From Lysobacterales bacterium (lineage in GTDB: Bacteria; Pseudomonadota; Gammaproteobacteria; Xanthomonadales; SZUA-36): a stretch of 7,799 nt of DNA. This document shows positions 6,041 to 7,799 of the stretch, piece after piece. Position 1 is the stretch's first letter, and each line of letters begins with the position of its first letter. Under the pieces are notes generated by a model. That model was not told the origin of the DNA. It did no database searches and worked only from the letters and a program-made list of their open reading frames with translations. Position numbers and translations under genes: made by a program. The DNA lies in NCBI GenBank assembly GCA_026193295.1, contig JAPHSB010000343.1:1-7799 (forward strand), given 5' to 3'.

Positions 6041-7186
6041 ATGTTTTCACGAAATCTAATGGCCTTCGTCATTGTTTGCTGTGCCACCGTACCCGTTGCC
6101 GCTGCACCGGTCCTGGACCACGAAAAACTGGCGCAGGAAGTCGGCGCCATTTTTGCCGGCAAGGGCATCGACAATACGACACCGGGATGCGCGGTCGGCA
6201 TCATCGAAGGGGGTCAGTGGGCTTTGCGCAAAAGCTATGGAATGGCCAATCTGGAGCATGATATTCCGATTACCAGCCAGTCGGTTTTTCGCATGGGCTC
6301 GCTTTCAAAGCAGTTTACAGCCGCCGCAATCGCCTTGCTGGCCGAACAGGGCAAAGTTGACCTGGACGCAGACATCCACATCTATCTGCCGGATCTGGTG
6401 GACTATGGGTACAAGGTTACCATCCGCCAGATGATCCATCATGTCAGCGGTATACCCGATTACGACGAAGAACCATTGCCGGCGATGAAGACGGCGGACG
6501 GTAAAGACCTGCGGCTGGGTAATGAGGATTATTTGAGCATTGCGGAGTTCTATGATCGGGTCAAAACCATTCCCCTGTTCGCGCCACCGGAAACTGAGTT
6601 TGCCTATTCAAACACGGCCTATTTCCTGCTGTCGCAAATCGTGGAGGCCGTTTCGGGGCAGTCACTGCGGACCTATGCAAGCGTAAACATCTTCACTGAA
6701 TTAGGCATGGATGACAGCTTCTTCAATGACGAAGTGAATGACGTGGTTAAAAATCGCGTTGATGGTTATACACGTCGTGACGATGGCACTTACACCATCT
6801 ACATGACTAATCTCAGCTGGGTCGGCGACGGCGGCGTCTATACCAACCTGGATGACTGGTTCAAATGGGATCAAAATTTTTATCACAATGTCCTGGGCAA
6901 CAGCGGCGATGCTTTCGTCAGCCTGATGGAGCAACCTTACAGCGTCAGCGGTGAATATGCGTGGGGGCAGAATGTTGGTATTTACCGCAGCCTGAAGCAA
7001 ATTTCCCACACCGGATCATGGGTGGGTTTCACCACGTATTACGCCCGTTTTCCGGAGCATCAGACTTCGATAGTTGCCTTCTGCAATTCCAACGTGATCA
7101 GCGCCAGTTCAGTGGGGGAGGAAGTTCGAGATCTTGTACTCGATCAGATCGTAAGGTCCCCCGCAAAGGCTGAAGTCCATGACTAG
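6041..7186 (+). CDS. Secreted beta-lactamase-fold serine hydrolase (PF00144 type)
   Basis: A 381-residue exported enzyme of the class C beta-lactamase/DD-peptidase/esterase superfamily. The N-terminus is a signal peptide (positive start, hydrophobic residues 6-19, likely cut after V-A-A, residue 21). The three active-site motifs are all present: SLSK (Ser87, Lys90), YSN (Tyr189, Asn191) and HTG (323-325), in the right order and spacing. The usual region after the nucleophile, LLAEQGKVDLDADI, and MIHHVSGIPDY are also clear. Substrate cannot be told from this. Relatives include peptidases, esterases and true beta-lactamases, and resistance should not be assumed. It ends soon after the last core strand and has no extra C-terminal domain. 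The frame also opens at 5996, but that would put 15 polar residues ahead of the signal peptide. I chose the ATG at 6041, preceded by AAGGGG at 6025-6030, ten bases upstream. The gene is monocistronic. Confidence 0.92.
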   Translation: MFSRNLMAFVIVCCATVPVAAAPVLDHEKLAQEVGAIFAGKGIDNTTPGCAVGIIEGGQWALRKSYGMANLEHDIPITSQSVFRMGSLSKQFTAAAIALLAEQGKVDLDADIHIYLPDLVDYGYKVTIRQMIHHVSGIPDYDEEPLPAMKTADGKDLRLGNEDYLSIAEFYDRVKTIPLFAPPETEFAYSNTAYFLLSQIVEAVSGQSLRTYASVNIFTELGMDDSFFNDEVNDVVKNRVDGYTRRDDGTYTIYMTNLSWVGDGGVYTNLDDWFKWDQNFYHNVLGNSGDAFVSLMEQPYSVSGEYAWGQNVGIYRSLKQISHTGSWVGFTTYYARFPEHQTSIVAFCNSNVISASSVGEEVRDLVLDQIVRSPAKAEVHD

Positions 7187-7224
7187 ACTTTTTCAACATA
7201 GAAATTCGCTCCTGGCCCATAACG

Positions 7225-7324
7225 GAACCAATCGCCCCTGAGATTCACATCCAGGGGTGTTCTGCTTTCTGCCCAATACCGGAGATAGTCTCACTGTGTG
7301 GCTAATGGGCTGCTTCCGACCCAA
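7225..7324 (+). repeat. Dispersed intergenic element, copy B (downstream of hydrolase)
   Basis: This is the counterpart of 4714-4815. It shares GAACC, CCCCTG...GGGG, GTTCTGCTT, CCCAATACCG, AGTCTCACTG and CGACCC. It begins 38 bases after the hydrolase stop codon, much as copy A follows the peptidase stop. The two copies are diverged, so this is an old duplication or a long-standing family. Confidence 0.55.
7233..7259 (+). terminator. Hairpin, possible terminator of the serine hydrolase gene
   Basis: CGCCCCTG (7233-7240) pairs with CAGGGGTG (7252-7259) in an 8-bp stem with one G-U pair and an 11-base loop. It is followed by TTCTGCTTTCTG, moderately T-rich. It occupies the same place in the repeat element as the hairpin at 4719-4751. 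Confidence 0.35.
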
Positions 7325-7393
7325 TGTATGGACTCCTCCTACCTGGCCACACAGGTTGAGTGTTGACCAAAATGCTCACGAAGGAGTGCATAC

Positions 7394-7673
7394 ATGAACA
7401 AGTTGAACGTAATTGGGGTCGACTTGGCAAAGAATGTTATCCAGGTATCTGTTTTGTCTCCGTCCAACCGGGAGCTACGTAACAGTGCTTTTACTCGTCG
7501 CTAGTTCACCGAGCTGGGGTAACCAGCGTCCCACTCTGGTCGCCTTTGAAGCGCGCGCCACGTCACATTGCTGGGCTAGAGTCGCGCAGTGGCACGGCCA
7601 CCAAGCGAAGATCATTCCGGCCAAGGCGGTGTTCCCGTTTCGACAAGGCAAAAAGACTGATGAGGATTCAGCC
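7394..7673 (+). pseudogene. Broken 5' fragment of an IS110-family transposase
   Basis: The start MNKLNVIGVDLAKNVIQVSV is a typical IS110-family N-terminus, with the first catalytic Asp in GVDLAK. It is preceded by AAGGAGTG at 7381-7388. The frame hits TAG at 7502-7504 and TAA at 7520-7522. From 7530 the similarity resumes in the +1 frame: LVAFEARATSHCWARVAQWH, then IIPAKAVFPFRQGKKTDE, carrying the Glu and a later Asp of the DEDD-type RuvC-like active site. About 90 of the usual 300-400 codons remain, and the serine-containing C-terminal domain is absent, so it cannot transpose. It ends where the tail of the minus-strand AbgT-like gene begins. No insertion-sequence end could be defined on either side. 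Confidence 0.78.
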
Positions 7674-7799
7674 GCCCGACACGGTAAGCGACGTCGGTGA
7701 GCCGGGCCCGACCGGCCAGCCCAGCATCAGCCACACGACGAACATGATCGACCAGCCGATCAGGAAGGTGATCGAATAAGGCAACATCAGCGACACCAG
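7668..7799 (-). CDS. C-terminal end of an AbgT-like transporter (partial, runs off the window)
   Basis: The last 43 codons of a minus-strand gene whose start lies beyond the window. The frame gives SLMLPYSITFLIGWSIMFVV, then WLMLGWPVGPG, then a short tail ending in SGG before the TGA at 7670-7668. One membrane helix followed by an LG-x-P-x-GPG ending resembles the C-terminus of AbgT-family proteins (p-aminobenzoyl-glutamate importers and sulfonamide-efflux relatives). The match is from memory of the family and covers one helix only, so other many-helix transporters are possible. The gene faces the transposase remnant tail to tail, with three bases of overlap with its last recognisable codons. 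The residues after GPG may have been rewritten by the insertion. Confidence 0.55.
   Translation of the reverse strand: MVSLMLPYSITFLIGWSIMFVVWLMLGWPVGPGSPTSLTVSGG

Overview
The window looks like a piece of chromosome from an environmental Gram-negative bacterium, most plausibly a gammaproteobacterium. This rests on Sec signal peptides on two secreted enzymes, moderately high GC, Shine-Dalgarno starts, an IS110-type remnant and degenerate intergenic repeats. No rRNA, tRNA or phylogenetic marker is present, so the assignment is an inference. No CRISPR array, toxin-antitoxin pair, phage gene or defence system was found.

Layout. Bases 1-520 hold no convincing gene, only repeat-like fragments. 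On the minus strand, 1906-521 encodes an AmpG-like major facilitator transporter. The 679-base divergent region behind it contains an orphan fragment of a pre-peptidase C-terminal (PPC) type domain, and then the promoter of a plus-strand gene. That gene (2586-4658) is an intact, secreted prolyl oligopeptidase (S9A) with a complete Ser-Asp-His triad. After a hairpin and a repeat element comes a small multi-pass membrane methyltransferase of the isoprenylcysteine carboxyl methyltransferase/PEMT type (4910-5629). A 411-base repeat-rich spacer follows, with three 18-bp tandem copies, two palindromes and a pair of perfect 10-bp inverted repeats. Next is a secreted beta-lactamase-fold serine hydrolase (6041-7186) with all three active-site motifs. 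The right edge holds a dead 5' fragment of an IS110-family transposase (7394-7673). It meets, tail to tail, the last 43 codons of a minus-strand membrane protein resembling the AbgT family (7799-7668, cut by the window edge).

The genes do not form an operon: each has its own intergenic region, often over 200 bases and filled with repeats or gene fragments. A loose theme of peptide or cell-wall fragment handling can be drawn (peptidase, beta-lactamase-fold hydrolase, AmpG-like permease, AbgT-like transporter), but that is speculation from co-location only. The most noteworthy signals are in the spacers. One is a roughly 100-bp element found just downstream of two different genes with a conserved hairpin. 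Others are a shared 35-base sequence at two loci, and the debris of broken genes. I did not find a clear new biological system.
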